64,000 nt of DNA, taken from Phaeosaccion multiseriatum. Taxonomy: Eukaryota; Ochrophyta, other classes. The notes below the pieces were generated by a model. That model was not told where the DNA came from, ran no database searches, and saw nothing but the letters and a program-made list of their open reading frames with translations. The position numbers and the translations under genes are program-made. This document shows positions 40,101 through 52,300 of this stretch, piece by piece; position 1 is the first letter of the stretch, and each line of letters opens with the position of its first letter. The stretch is from NCBI GenBank assembly GCA_965112735.1, contig OZ218954.1:2480001-2544000 (forward strand). The letters are read 5' to 3'.

Positions 40101-41590
40101 GTGGGTGTGTTGGATTTGATGGGTGGCGAGAAATGGGGTGGATACAAGGGGGCAGGTTGCGGAAAAGACGATGGCCCTCCTGCGGGATTGAAAGGCACGA
40201 GACCCTGGCTGAGGGAGTGCATCTCCTGCATCAAACGCATGTTTTCTGCTTCCACGGCGGCCAAGTAGGGATTCCCCGGGTAGCCGACTGAAGTACTGAG
40301 CAAAGGGTGCTGTGGCAGGTAGCCGCTGCTACCCCCTGGACCCATGCCGAAGGCACCATCGAAAGGACCGCCAGTTGGGGGCCCATGTAGAGGCTCCTGT
40401 GACTCCTGACCATGTTTTGTATGACCGTCCTGTTGCCAATTGTCTTCCTGAGGTTGGCTTTCCCCTTCCGTTGAGGATGGTTTCTCTCCTCTCTCTAGCA
40501 GCGGTGGGTTCTCTTCATCACAACTTTCGAGCGCTTGTCCAGAATACGTGTCCTTCTGAACACGCTTACTCTCCGACACACTTTGCGATGTCTCGAGCTG
40601 CTCTGACTCTCTCTCCCCCATAAGAGCATCTCGAGTGACCTCCTCTTCATCGGCCTTGAGCCACTTGTCCAAAAATTCCTGGGCAAGCAAGTCCCCGATG
40701 CCCTCGGTCTCTTCGTGGCCTCCGTTTGCCGCACACAATTGCCCCCCCACGCCGTCCATGCTTTCTACTGCCGCCTTCATTTCCGCGAGGTAGGCCTTTT
40801 TCAAGTGGGCAATCCGCTCTTCCTGACTCTTTAGGCCGGCATCAGACAGAAGCTTGTGGAGAGAGTCTTCGCCGTTTTCCAAACCCTGCTGAGAAAGACT
40901 GTCTAGCTCTTCCCTCAATGCGCAGAGATCATCTTCTAGTCTCAGTCTCTCCTTTCGCAAGCCTTCAGTGCTAGTCCCGAACTTACGTGCAAGCTGGACC
41001 TGTCTGCCCACAATCTCCTCCTTTTCACCCCGCCACACGGAAGCGACAGGACCCCCGCTTTCCGCCTGCTGACGCAGCCTTGCATTTGCCTCCTCTAGAG
41101 CATCGTGGTGCTCCTGATCCTGACTCATAATGGCCTCACGCACAGCTTGGATTGCCTCCAACTTTTCCCGTTCCTTTTGGAGTAGCATTTCTCTCTCCTC
41201 CTGCAGGGTCACGAGCTCCAATTGCGTCTCCTTCTGCAGTCCAGCAAGGTGAGACCTCTTTAGTGAAAATAAATCCTTCACTAATTTGTCACGCTCGTCC
41301 CTCTCCTCGATGAGACTCTCTCGGTGCAGCTCCTCCGCTCTCTGAAGGTCCATCAACTCCTGTTCCCTGCCGCGCTTGTCATTCATAATCTCTTGCTGCT
41401 CTAGTCTTAGATTCGCCAGTTCACTGAGTCGAGCCTTATCCTGGTGCTTGTCCAGAAGCTCCGACCGCACACGGCGAACCACCACCTCCGGTGGAGCAGA
41501 GGGAAGCTGCTGGACGCCTTCTAACCCCTCTCCCCTCGTGTCGGTGAGGTCCAGATACCGTCGGGCATCAGACATCAGCGACAAATTCAT
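37127..41590 (-). CDS. Large coiled-coil protein with C2-like domains (CCDC17-like)
   Basis: A single 1487-aa uninterrupted frame, unusual among the intron-rich neighbours. Residues ~40-310 are heptad-type coiled coil (LANLRLEQQEIMNDKRGREQ, LQEEREMLLQKEREKLEAIQ); 370-560 is Pro/Gly/Ser-rich; ~560-640 is a second coiled coil (LQFEIKELEMRKRLEDMKEI). Two beta-rich modules follow, the first with LGWASLHLFRPEKRD and the second starting GKGFDVYVDGARGLPSS with TLLVKIETVE, VVGYTAFPVF and FEIPLYSRPP. This module pattern resembles CCDC17, a poorly known protein mostly of ciliated organisms; the name is tentative. The C-terminal ~400 residues are globular and unassigned. The start at 41590 could be the nearby in-frame ATG six codons later. 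Confidence 0.6.
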   Translation of the reverse strand: MNLSLMSDARRYLDLTDTRGEGLEGVQQLPSAPPEVVVRRVRSELLDKHQDKARLSELANLRLEQQEIMNDKRGREQELMDLQRAEELHRESLIEERDERDKLVKDLFSLKRSHLAGLQKETQLELVTLQEEREMLLQKEREKLEAIQAVREAIMSQDQEHHDALEEANARLRQQAESGGPVASVWRGEKEEIVGRQVQLARKFGTSTEGLRKERLRLEDDLCALREELDSLSQQGLENGEDSLHKLLSDAGLKSQEERIAHLKKAYLAEMKAAVESMDGVGGQLCAANGGHEETEGIGDLLAQEFLDKWLKADEEEVTRDALMGERESEQLETSQSVSESKRVQKDTYSGQALESCDEENPPLLERGEKPSSTEGESQPQEDNWQQDGHTKHGQESQEPLHGPPTGGPFDGAFGMGPGGSSGYLPQHPLLSTSVGYPGNPYLAAVEAENMRLMQEMHSLSQGLVPFNPAGGPSSFPQPAPLYPPHFSPPIKSNTPTPPASSRKSSDGIGGRLHGSPTPELVALSAVHEEEMLKLQFEIKELEMRKRLEDMKEIMKGEQEANAKALAHEKWLEDQKRELQALKMKKILAKERQLAELVKAGTTLPHQQQSLSTSSSGQAVGLGSVIQRPYNQNLGLSLLCDYVTGLPKKRGRKAVGKVRVALGVYLGTKALSKMSSTAWVSTKALGDALMCTLSYSRTFEYLPSNPQARVMVEVQFKNSKTGESTAGRSSPESLGWASLHLFRPEKRDVTSLGLRAGMICLPLMRGSVDLRVGAYNILTAEDAIGKVFLRVVHAQDISNANSFIVDAATAHLYKSVLCTPAERVKLWRGVCWRIVIFLCNLKYRVKQKGRKPAASFKTRVDNFGQKNQMGEDEKERRAEMASMRRELDSLRDQLANRPGDIPNEEREAPKQVSQQKEGEEEKQGSSRKAARPTKVLMDKKEQPQPRKRSLEAKTPFTPGKGFDVYVDGARGLPSSCTISKAVLRVFALDTLNDEGVHALSSPMSYSKKPMYHLRREFREPAPSALLTLLVKIETVERQSAEVKVVGYTAFPVFCDEQGRQPTSAEWGNSALFLNKGNFEIPLYSRPPSDVKNIVDGCFDDVRRVPCATVLLRIRECARSEDGESNLSDKSVPKEFWEKLKVVEPAPKYLPGVYENSRAPFSEGEVSILSMTEDDERISIVAHLAFNPDADDGQEGVPEYEESNSEPFIKWMESAMATKGRKMVDYRWSAKYNPDKGFSFRLAGLVNMAPGGSKKYIFKVVYSLLLPGFYYQDPPLTDQADFTLKYDLTSSQSAPRFMDEPKTYEHVNHDLGQCIIIDVRCIRIEKNGFVPEQPSTKRQLGGWGIIPVFTLDGYIGKGTYLVPLVVGPFPVDMLDQEKPVEAVIDNLRNKNYKLLEGSMAVVQIINPMLPSLTQNADMDRASLIHVRAAVSAAGGREDKFPYKWESGPSSKPISKLVPKKTDPDAFFKAANLSFAEATGVTKYPAEDL

Positions 41591-41766
41591 GGTGGGATGA
41601 GCTCAGGAGGCAACGCCCGCCCCCCCACCCCCCCCGAATGCAACCCGGGTGGGCCGGACGCGCCGTAGCACACCGCACCAAGCGCGGGACGAAAATAACG
41701 TGTGAAAGAATCTCATTGACATATGTACAGTTTTTCCCATTGTATTTTCCTTCTTTTTCAACCTTC

Positions 41767-43216
41767 CTAACCCCCCCTGAACACGCGGCCGTCTGGCAGT
41801 GATCGTGTCGCTAATGTGGAGTCTGGGAAAATCAACGCTGCCAGTATACTTGACGGCTGCTGGTTGGCTTTTTGGCCGTCCATTCGAGCAAGAACAGCGA
41901 CAAGCTGATCATAGCCGAAAGAAAAGGCTTTGAGACAGTCCGCGACCTGGTCGAAGACGGGGGAATTTGAATAAGCTCTAGACAAAAGACATGCGCGCGC
42001 ACTATAAGCAGAGGATGGGTGACGGACGAACCTTGTAGGAGTTCTTGCCAACATCAATGTCTGGGTCCTCCGGGTTCTCGACGCAAATTAGGTTTGGCCG
42101 CGCCGCATCGTCCCATCGCCTCTCCCACTTTTTGAAGTATGAGCCCCCATCGCGTAAAGAGATGGCGGTAGTGGAGATGTTGAACTTGTTCCCGTACAGA
42201 TTGAGAAAGGACAGGAGGAGAGAGCCGAGGTTGTTCTGGTACGAATATTGCTCTTGCGCCTTCTGAACGAGGAAGAGGGAAGGAAAGGGTCAGTGTGGCG
42301 TCATTACGGTCTACGCTGGGTTCTCCCCGCCAGAAAGAAAGAAGTACCTGCGCATTCGTGTGCTGCACCAAGCTGGTCACCATCAGCTGAAGCAGAAAGG
42401 ACCCGATTCCACCTTGATACGTTTCGTTCAAAAAGCGCTGTGCCAGGAAATACTTGAGTATGAGGACCAGCGGTCGCACCGTCGGCATCCGTGTCATGAT
42501 ATCCGTAACCATTTGGGCGGTCTTTAGTCCCGTGGCCATGTTGAAACAGATGTCACAATGCCTCCCCGTGTTGGTGTGAACAAACTTGATGATTGGGACT
42601 CGGGCCTTGGCAATCACTTCAAGGTTGTGCACGCCTCCGCAATTCATTTGCCGGCGCAGCATCTTGACGGCGGCAGGCAGTAGAGTGCAGGAGAAGAATG
42701 TGAGAAGGAAGAAACAACTAAGCGGGAGAGCAAGAGCCCCTCGCTCCTCCAAACCTGGCACAGTCGTATACCTTTGCTAACACGAAGATGGCACCCGTTG
42801 GGGCATTGCTGACGATAAGGTCAATGTCACTGGTCGGCAGGACTAGACGGGTAAGCTGGGACCCAAAAACGTCCACGCTGGCCTGGTGCCCAAACCCCTC
42901 CAAAACCAAGCCTTGCACCAAAGTTAGCACGGTAGCCCTGCAACGCAACGTGGGGGGGGGGAGTTAGAAACAATCGAGGCACGGCATATCCCTAACAGCC
43001 TCGCAAAGGGCCTCACGTGTCTCGGATTTCTTCGGCGGTGGGCTGCAGCAAGTCGCACAAGTCCAGGACCTCATTGTGCAGGGAAGCCAAGCAATCTCCA
43101 GGTACGAAGCTGCTCGCCCGAAACCATGGCGGCTTCTGGTCGCTGCTGTCTTGTTCTACTGCGGCTGCGGCTGCTGCAGATCGTTTCGCAGGAATGCTTA
43201 TGAACTCGTCGTCCAT
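41767..43216 (-). CDS. Non-canonical poly(A) polymerase (Trf4/PAPD5-like nucleotidyltransferase)
   Basis: Exons on the minus strand: 43216-43017, 42937-42772, 42662-42348, 42262-42032, plus a last exon ending at 41767. The nucleotidyltransferase motif is VDVFGSQLTRLVLPTSDIDL (G-S then D-x-D), and the third catalytic Asp lies in HCDICFN. The PAP-associated domain follows: RPLVLILKYFLAQRFLNETY, GGIGSFLLQLMVTSLV, LGSLLLSFLNLYGNKF and DVGKNSYK. These are Trf4-family features; such enzymes add short A tails to nuclear RNAs for exosome decay. The final exon is uncertain: the protein-like frame RAYSNSPVFDQVADCLKAF cannot be joined in phase to exon 4 with the visible GT-AG sites, so there is a missed splice site, an indel or a shorter end. 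Divergent from the cyclophilin gene. Confidence 0.82.
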
Positions 43217-43355
43217 CTTGCTTATTTTTGCTCCGTGGGACTGGGAGGGAGGGGACGAAAAAGCGAAATAAAAGTAAAATGGGGTGGTGTCCCCCCTCCA
43301 GTGGACCTCTTCTGCTCAAAGAGAGAGAAGGGGGGCAAGGGGAAACCAGTGGAGG
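43217..43355. promoter_or_regulatory. Bidirectional promoter region
   Basis: 139 bp between the divergent starts of the poly(A) polymerase and the cyclophilin repeat gene. Confidence 0.45.
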
Positions 43356-46300
43356 ATGTCGGATCTTAACCTGCATGCCTTGTCCTCCCTCTTTGGTGCT
43401 GAAGAAGCCAAGAGTGGTTCGGCTTTAACTTTCCTTGAGCGTTCTAAGGGCCGATGGGTGGGAGGGCGGCAGTGTAGAAACTCTCGAGTGGAAATGCTGG
43501 AGGCGGTGAGAGCGGCGGCAGCTGGCGGCGAAGATGGCAGTAGTATGGGTGCCGACGAGGGTATCAAGGAGGAACTCGTTGCTCTGTACGGAAAGCATAA
43601 CCCCGCAAAGCTGGCGGACCTCCCGGGCATGCTCGTGAAGTACGAGGTGAGCCAAGCAAGTTGTTCTAATGTGGGGAAGCCTGAGGCGGCGGACATTTCT
43701 GATTGATGGACCTGATTGTGCAGGGACGCTTGGGGGAACTACTGGAGAGAGCCAAGAACAAATATACAGGGAAATTCCCCCCTGCCGACGGACACGGCCC
43801 CGTCGTATACTTGGACCTCACCATCGGTGGCAGCCCAGTCGGTGAGGAACTGCATGCTTGTTGTGGCCGCTCCTTTCGCTTGCCCCTTCATCACTGGCTT
43901 TTTTGGTTGGCCTGTATATGGACAAATGCGTTGCTCATGTCGAAATGTGGGTACACTCCACAGGACGAGTCGTGATCCGCCTGTTCAAGGATCGCGTGCC
44001 CATTACTTGCGAGAACTTCCGAGCCCTATGCACTGGAGAAAAGGTACTTTCAAAGCAGCACCAGTTGAGCCAGAAAAATCATGTACTAGTCCTCGCTCAC
44101 AGATGCTGTTCTGTCAAGACAGTCCTACCACGGGAAGCAGTTGTCGTACAAGGGATGCTCGTTCCATCGAGTTTTGCCGAACTTCGTGCTTCAAGGGGGA
44201 GACTTTACTCGCCACGATGGAACCGGGGGGCACTCAATCTACATTGGGACAGAGCGCGCGGATAAGAACGGAAAGTTCAAGGACGAGGAGTGCTTCATGA
44301 AGCACCATACCCATGGCCTGCTGTCCATGGCAAACGCAGGTAAAACACACCCACAGTGCCGAACGAGACATTGAGACATTTACACCATTCCAACGCGTTT
44401 TCCGCACGGCCCTACGCAGGCCCAAACTCCAATGGGAGTCAGTTCTTTATCACCTTGAGAGCCGCACCTCATCTCGACGGGAAGCACATCGTGTTTGGCA
44501 AGGTCGAGGGCACATCTAGCCTCAAAGTCCTGGACCGGGTGAAGGCTGTGAAGACGAGAGGCGACGGCAGGCCTACTAGCGAAAACCATGTTTCCATTAG
44601 CAATTGCGGCGAGCTCGAAGGTGACAGCAAAGTGTGCGAGAAGAGCACCGATGTGGGAACGGCGGGCCGTGGCCTGGACGGGGTGGTAAGTAGAAGCTGG
44701 CAGGCACGGACTTCATCTTTACCCAAGTCTAGTTTTGCTAACGCCCGCAACTCAACAATCTCACAAAAGGGGGGGCGCGTCTCCTGGGTTGAATCCCCAA
44801 AAGAGAGCAGCTCCACCGGTCCTGCTTCTCTGACCTTCGCCAACGGCAGCTGGTCCCCATTTGTGGCCGCCTCTGACAAGCGGAGCGCACTTTCGGGAGT
44901 CAACGACGAGGTCCCGTGCACAAGAACCGAGGAGGCAGGAGCTGCAGGGAAGAGCGATAGTTTTGGCGGTGTGGGCAAGTTGACTGCGGGGCAGTGGAAG
45001 TGCCCGAGCTGCCTGGTTCCCAACGCACGGGATGTGGTGGAGTGTGCTGCCTGTGGTACTCTGAACCCCACGGCGGCGGCAGCAAGTAGGACGGGAGGAG
45101 GTGATAAGGCTGCAGCAGTGCTCTTCGGCGGTAGCAGCAGCAGCAGCGGCATCGGTGGCCAGAGCTCACTCGCCGCTGCTGGTGGCGACTCGTGTATTGG
45201 GTCGGGAGGGTTCAGTTTTGGGGCGAGCTCGGGGGGCAATACGACGTTCTCCTCCTCTCCTAGTGGCGGCAGCTCGGCAGGTGTGACAGTCAAGGACAGT
45301 CAGGCGAGCGGCTCTTGTGCCACATCGACGGGCGGAATCGCGCCTGGCGGATTCATGTTTGGTATCGGTGCTGTGGCATCAAGTGAGCAAGGCAGGGTGA
45401 AGGACAAGTCGGAGGGAGAGGGCAACAGAGAGGAGGAGGAGCAGGTGGAGGTGGTGGTGGAGGAGGATGAGGAGGAGGAGGAGGAGGAGGAGGAGGAGGA
45501 GGAGGAGGAGGAGGCTGTCTTGGGCGCGGACGGATACGAATACCCCGAGAGTGACGAAGATGAAGACATGGCGCTGGAGAAGGAGAAGGCGAGGCGCGCA
45601 TTTGACAGGTGTGGTGGGTCTGATGCGTCGGGGCTTGGTGAGGATAGATGGCCGGCCTTGTTCAAAGATCTTGGGACGACTTACGGCAAGGAGGAGCACG
45701 GACAAAAGATGCAGGCACTCGCGGACGGGACTGGGTTGGTGTCAAGAGCTGCTTTCGTGACGTGGTACATTGACTGGCTCTTCGGGAGCGACGACGAGGA
45801 GGAAGAGGACGGCGAGGACGAGGAGGACGAGGAGGAGGACAAGGAGGAGGGGGGCGCGGCGGTAGGGGCAGCAGTGAAGAGCGATAGTTTTGGCGGTGTG
45901 GGCAAGTTGACTGCGGGGCAGTGGAAGTGCCCGAGCTGCCTGGTTCCCAACGCACGGGATGTGGTGGAGTGTGCTGCCTGTGGTACTCTGAACCCCACGG
46001 CGGCGGCAGCAAGTAGGACGGGAGGAGGTGATAAGGCTGCAGCAGTGCTCTTCGGCGGTAGCAGCAGCAGCAGCGGCATCGGTGGCCAGAGCTCACTCGC
46101 CGCTGCTGGTGGCGACTCGTGTATTGGGTCGGGAGGGTTCAGTTTTGGGGCGAGCTCGGGGGGCAATACGACGTTCTCCTCCTCTCCTAGTGGCGGCAGC
46201 TCGGCAGGTGTGACAGTCAAGGACAGTCAGGCGAGCGGCTCTTGTGCCACATCGACGGGCGGAATCGCGCCTGGCGGATTCATGTTTGGTATCGGTGCTG

Positions 46301-49300
46301 TGGCATCAAGTGAGCAAGGCAGGGTGAAGGACAAGTCGGAGGGAGAGGGCAACAGAGAGGAGGAGGAGCAGGTGGAGGTGGTGGTGGAGGAGGATGAGGA
46401 GGAGGAGGAGGAGGAGGAGGAGGAGGAGGAGGCTGTCTTGGGCGCGGACGGATACGAATACCCCGAGAGTGACGAAGATGAAGACATGGCGCTGGAGAAG
46501 GAGAAGGCGAGGCGCGCATTTGACAGGTGTGGTGGGTCTGATGCGTCGGGGCTTGGTGAGGATAGATGGCCGGCCTTGTTCAAAGATCTTGGGACGACTT
46601 ACGGCAAGGAGGAGCACGGACAAAAGATGCAGGCACTCGCGGACGGGACTGGGTTGGTGTCAAGAGCTGCTTTCGTGACGTGGTACATTGACTGGCTCTT
46701 CGGGAGCGACGACGAGGAGGAAGAGGACGGCGAGGACGAGGAGGACGAGGAGGAGGACAAGGAGGAGGGGGGCGCGGCGGTAGGGGCAGCAGTGAAGAGC
46801 GATAGTTTTGGCGGTGTGGGCAAGTTGACTGCGGGGCAGTGGAAGTGCCCGAGCTGCCTGGTTCCCAACGCACGGGATGTGGTGGAGTGTGCTGCCTGTG
46901 GTACTCTGAACCCCACGGCGGCGGCAGCAAGTAGGACGGGAGGAGGTGATAAGGCTGCAGCAGTGCTCTTCGGCGGTAGCAGCAGCAGCAGCGGCATCGG
47001 TGGCCAGAGCTCACTCGCCGCTGCTGGTGGCGACTCGTGTATTGGGTCGGGAGGGTTCAGTTTTGGGGCGAGCTCGGGGGGCAATACGACGTTCTCCTCC
47101 TCTCCTAGTGGCGGCAGCTCGGCAGGTGTGACAGTCAAGGACAGTCAGGCGAGCGGCTCTTGTGCCACATCGACGGGCGGAATCGCGCCTGGCGGATTCA
47201 TGTTTGGTATCGGTGCTGTGGCATCAAGTGAGCAAGGCAGGGTGAAGGACAAGTCGGAGGGAGAGGGCAACAGAGAGGAGGAGGAGCAGGTGGAGGTGGT
47301 GGTGGAGGAGGATGAGGAGGAGGAGGAGGAGGAGGAGGAGGAGGAGGAGGAGGAGGAGGCTGTCTTGGGCGCGGACGGATACGAATACCCCGAGAGTGAC
47401 GAAGATGAAGACATGGCGCTGGAGAAGGAGAAGGCGAGGCGCGCATTTGACAGGTGTGGTGGGTCTGATGCGTCGGGGCTTGGTGAGGATAGATGGCCGG
47501 CCTTGTTCAAAGATCTTGGGACGACTTACGGCAAGGAGGAGCACGGACAAAAGATGCAGGCACTCGCGGACGGGACTGGGTTGGTGTCAAGAGCTGCTTT
47601 CGTGACGTGGTACATTGACTGGCTCTTCGGGAGCGACGACGAGGAGGAAGAGGACGGCGAGGACGAGGAGGACGAGGAGGAGGACAAGGAGGAGGGGGGC
47701 GCGGCGGTAGGGGCAGCAGTGAAGAGCGATAGTTTTGGCGGTGTGGGCAAGTTGACTGCGGGGCAGTGGAAGTGCCCGAGCTGCCTGGTTCCCAACGCAC
47801 GGGATGTGGTGGAGTGTGCTGCCTGTGGTACTCTGAACCCCACGGCGGCGGCAGCAAGTAGGACGGGAGGAGGTGATAAGGCTGCAGCAGTGCTCTTCGG
47901 CGGTAGCAGCAGCAGCAGCGGCATCGGTGGCCAGAGCTCACTCGCCGCTGCTGGTGGCGACTCGTGTATTGGGTCGGGAGGGTTCAGTTTTGGGGCGAGC
48001 TCGGGGGGCAATACGACGTTCTCCTCCTCTCCTAGTGGCGGCAGCTCGGCAGGTGTGACAGTCAAGGACAGTCAGGCGAGCGGCTCTTGTGCCACATCGA
48101 CGGGCGGAATCGCGCCTGGCGGATTCATGTTTGGTATCGGTGCTGTGGCATCAAGTGAGCAAGGCAGGGTGAAGGACAAGTCGGAGGGAGAGGGCAACAG
48201 AGAGGAGGAGGAGCAGGTGGAGGTGGTGGTGGAGGAGGATGAGGAGGAGGAGGAGGAGGAGGCTGTCTTGGGCGCGGACGGATACGAATACCCCGAGAGT
48301 GACGAAGATGAAGACATGGCGCTGGAGAAGGAGAAGGCGAGGCGCGCATTTGACAGGTGTGGTGGGTCTGATGCGTCGGGGCTCGGTGAGGATAGATGGC
48401 CGGCCTTGTTCAAAGATCTTGGGACGACTTACGGCAAGGAGGAGCACGGACAAAAGATGCAGGCACTCGCGGACGGGACTGGGTTGGTGTCAAGAGCTGC
48501 TTTCGTGACGTGGTACATTGACTGGCTCTTCGGGAGCGACGACGAGGAGGAAGAGGACGGCGAGGACGAGGAGGACGAGGAGGAGGACAAGGAGGAGGGG
48601 GGCGCGGCGGTAGGGGCAGCAGTGAAGAGCGATAGTTTTGGCGGTGTGGGCAAGTTGACTGCGGGGCAGTGGAAGTGCCCGAGCTGCCTGGTTCCCAACG
48701 CACGGGATGTGGTGGAGTGTGCTGCCTGTGGTACTCTGAACCCCACGGCGGCGGCAGCAAGTAGGACGGGAGGAGGTGATAAGGCTGCAGCAGTGCTCTT
48801 CGGCGGTAGCAGCAGCAGCAGCGGCATCGGTGGCCAGAGCTCACTCGCCGCTGCTGGTGGCGACTCGTGTATTGGGTCGGGAGGGTTCAGTTTTGGGGCG
48901 AGCTCGGGGGGCAATACGACGTTCTCCTCCTCTCCTAGTGGCGGCAGCTCGGCAGGTGTGACAGTCAAGGACAGTCAGGCGAGCGGCTCTTGTGCCACAT
49001 CGACGGGCGGAATCGCGCCTGGCGGATTCATGTTTGGTATCGGTGCTGTGGCATCAAGTGAGCAAGGCAGGGTGAAGGACAAGTCGGAGGGAGAGGGCAA
49101 CAGAGAGGAGGAGGAGCAGGTGGAGGTGGTGGTGGAGGAGGATGAGGAGGAGGAGGAGGAGGAGGAGGAGGAGGAGGAGGAGGAGGAGGCTGTCTTGGGC
49201 GCGGACGGATACGAATACCCCGAGAGTGACGAAGATGAAGACATGGCGCTGGAGAAGGAGAAGGCGAGGCGCGCATTTGACAGGTGTGGTGGGTCTGATG

Positions 49301-52300
49301 CGTCGGGGCTTGGTGAGGATAGATGGCCGGCCTTGTTCAAAGATCTTGGGACGACTTACGGCAAGGAGGAGCACGGACAAAAGATGCAGGCACTCGCGGA
49401 CGGGACTGGGTTGGTGTCAAGAGCTGCTTTCGTGACGTGGTACATTGACTGGCTCTTCGGGAGCGACGACGAGGAGGAAGAGGACGGCGAGGACGAGGAG
49501 GACGAGGAGGAGGACAAGGAGGAGGGGGGCGCGGCGGTAGGGGCAGCAGTGAAGAGCGATAGTTTTGGCGGTGTGGGCAAGTTGACTGCGGGGCAGTGGA
49601 AGTGCCCGAGCTGCCTGGTTCCCAACGCACGGGATGTGGTGGAGTGTGCTGCCTGTGGTACTCTGAACCCCACGGCGGCGGCAGCAAGTAGGACGGGAGG
49701 AGGTGATAAGGCTGCAGCAGTGCTCTTCGGCGGTAGCAGCAGCAGCAGCGGCATCGGTGGCCAGAGCTCACTCGCCGCTGCTGGTGGCGACTCGTGTATT
49801 GGGTCGGGAGGGTTCAGTTTTGGGGCGAGCTCGGGGGGCAATACGACGTTCTCCTCCTCTCCTAGTGGCGGCAGCTCGGCAGGTGTGACAGTCAAGGACA
49901 GTCAGGCGAGCGGCTCTTGTGCCACATCGACGGGCGGAATCGCGCCTGGCGGATTCATGTTTGGTATCGGTGCTGTGGCATCAAGTGAGCAAGGCAGGGT
50001 GAAGGACAAGTCGGAGGGAGAGGGCAACAGAGAGGAGGAGGAGCAGGTGGAGGTGGTGGTGGAGGAGGATGAGGAGGAGGAGGAGGAGGAGGCTGTCTTG
50101 GGCGCGGACGGATACGAATACCCCGAGAGTGACGAAGATGAAGACATGGCGCTGGAGAAGGAGAAGGCGAGGCGCGCATTTGACAGGTGTGGTGGGTCTG
50201 ATGCGTCGGGGCTCGGTGAGGATAGATGGCCGGCCTTGTTCAAAGATCTTGGGACGACTTACGGCAAGGAGGAGCACGGACAAAAGATGCAGGCACTCGC
50301 GGACGGGACTGGGTTGGTGTCAAGAGCTGCTTTCGTGACGTGGTACATTGACTGGCTCTTCGGGAGCGACGACGAGGAGGAAGAGGACGGCGAGGACGAG
50401 GAGGACGAGGAGGAGGACAAGGAGGAGGGGGGCGCGGCGGTAGGGGCAGCAGTGAAGAGCGATAGTTTTGGCGGTGTGGGCAAGTTGACTGCGGGGCAGT
50501 GGAAGTGCCCGAGCTGCCTGGTTCCCAACGCACGGGATGTGGTGGAGTGTGCTGCCTGTGGTACTCTGAACCCCACGGCGGCGGCAGCAAGTAGGACGGG
50601 AGGAGGTGATAAGGCTGCAGCAGTGCTCTTCGGCGGTAGCAGCAGCAGCAGCGGCATCGGTGGCCAGAGCTCACTCGCCGCTGCTGGTGGCGACTCGTGT
50701 ATTGGGTCGGGAGGGTTCAGTTTTGGGGCGAGCTCGGGGGGCAATACGACGTTCTCCTCCTCTCCTAGTGGCGGCAGCTCGGCAGGTGTGACAGTCAAGG
50801 ACAGTCAGGCGAGCGGCTCTTGTGCCACATCGACGGGCGGAATCGCGCCTGGCGGATTCATGTTTGGTATCGGTGCTGTGGCATCAAGTGAGCAAGGCAG
50901 GGTGAAGGACAAGTCGGAGGGAGAGGGCAACAGAGAGGAGGAGGAGCAGGTGGAGGTGGTGGTGGAGGAGGATGAGGAGGAGGAGGAGGAGGAGGAGGAG
51001 GAGGAGGAGGAGGAGGAGGAGGCTGTCTTGGGCGCGGACGGATACGAATACCCCGAGAGTGACGAAGATGAAGACATGGCGCTGGAGAAGGAGAAGGCGA
51101 GGCGCGCATTTGACAGGTGTGGTGGGTCTGATGCGTCGGGGCTTGGTGAGGATAGATGGCCGGCCTTGTTCAAAGATCTTGGGACGACTTACGGCAAGGA
51201 GGAGCACGGACAAAAGATGCAGGCACTCGCGGACGGGACTGGGTTGGTGTCAAGAGCTGCTTTCGTGACGTGGTACATTGACTGGCTCTTCGGGAGCGAC
51301 GACGAGGAGGAAGAGGACGGCGAGGACGAGGAGGACGAGGAGGAGGACAAGGAGGAGGGGGGCGCGGCGGTAGGGGCAGCAGTGAAGAGCGATAGTTTTG
51401 GCGGTGTGGGCAAGTTGACTGCGGGGCAGTGGAAGTGCCCGAGCTGCCTGGTTCCCAACGCACGGGATGTGGTGGAGTGTGCTGCCTGTGGTACTCTGAA
51501 CCCCACGGCGGCGGCAGCAAGTAGGACGGGAGGAGGTGATAAGGCTGCAGCAGTGCTCTTCGGCGGTAGCAGCAGCAGCAGCGGCATCGGTGGCCAGAGC
51601 TCACTCGCCGCTGCTGGTGGCGACTCGTGTATTGGGTCGGGAGGGTTCAGTTTTGGGGCGAGCTCGGGGGGCAATACGACGTTCTCCTCCTCTCCTAGTG
51701 GCGGCAGCTCGGCAGGTGTGACAGTCAAGGACAGTCAGGCGAGCGGCTCTTGTGCCACATCGACGGGCGGAATCGCGCCTGGCGGATTCATGTTTGGTAT
51801 CGGTGCTGTGGCATCAAGTGAGCAAGGCAGGGTGAAGGACAAGTCGGAGGGAGAGGGCAACAGAGAGGAGGAGGAGCAGGTGGAGGTGGTGGTGGAGGAG
51901 GATGAGGAGGAGGAGGAGGAGGAGGAGGAGGAGGAGGAGGAGGAGGAGGAGGCTGTCTTGGGCGCGGACGGATACGAATACCCCGAGAGTGACGAAGATG
52001 AAGACATGGCGCTGGAGAAGGAGAAGGCGAGGCGCGCATTTGACAGGTGTGGTGGGTCTGATGCGTCGGGGCTTGGTGAGGATAGATGGCCGGCCTTGTT
52101 CAAAGATCTTGGGACGACTTACGGCAAGGAGGAGCACGGACAAAAGATGCAGGCACTCGCGGACGGGACTGGGTTGGTGTCAAGAGCTGCTTTCGTGACG
52201 TGGTACATTGACTGGCTCTTCGGGAGCGACGACGAGGAGGAAGAGGACGGCGAGGACGAGGAGGACGAGGAGGAGGACAAAGAGGAGGGGGGCGCGGCGG

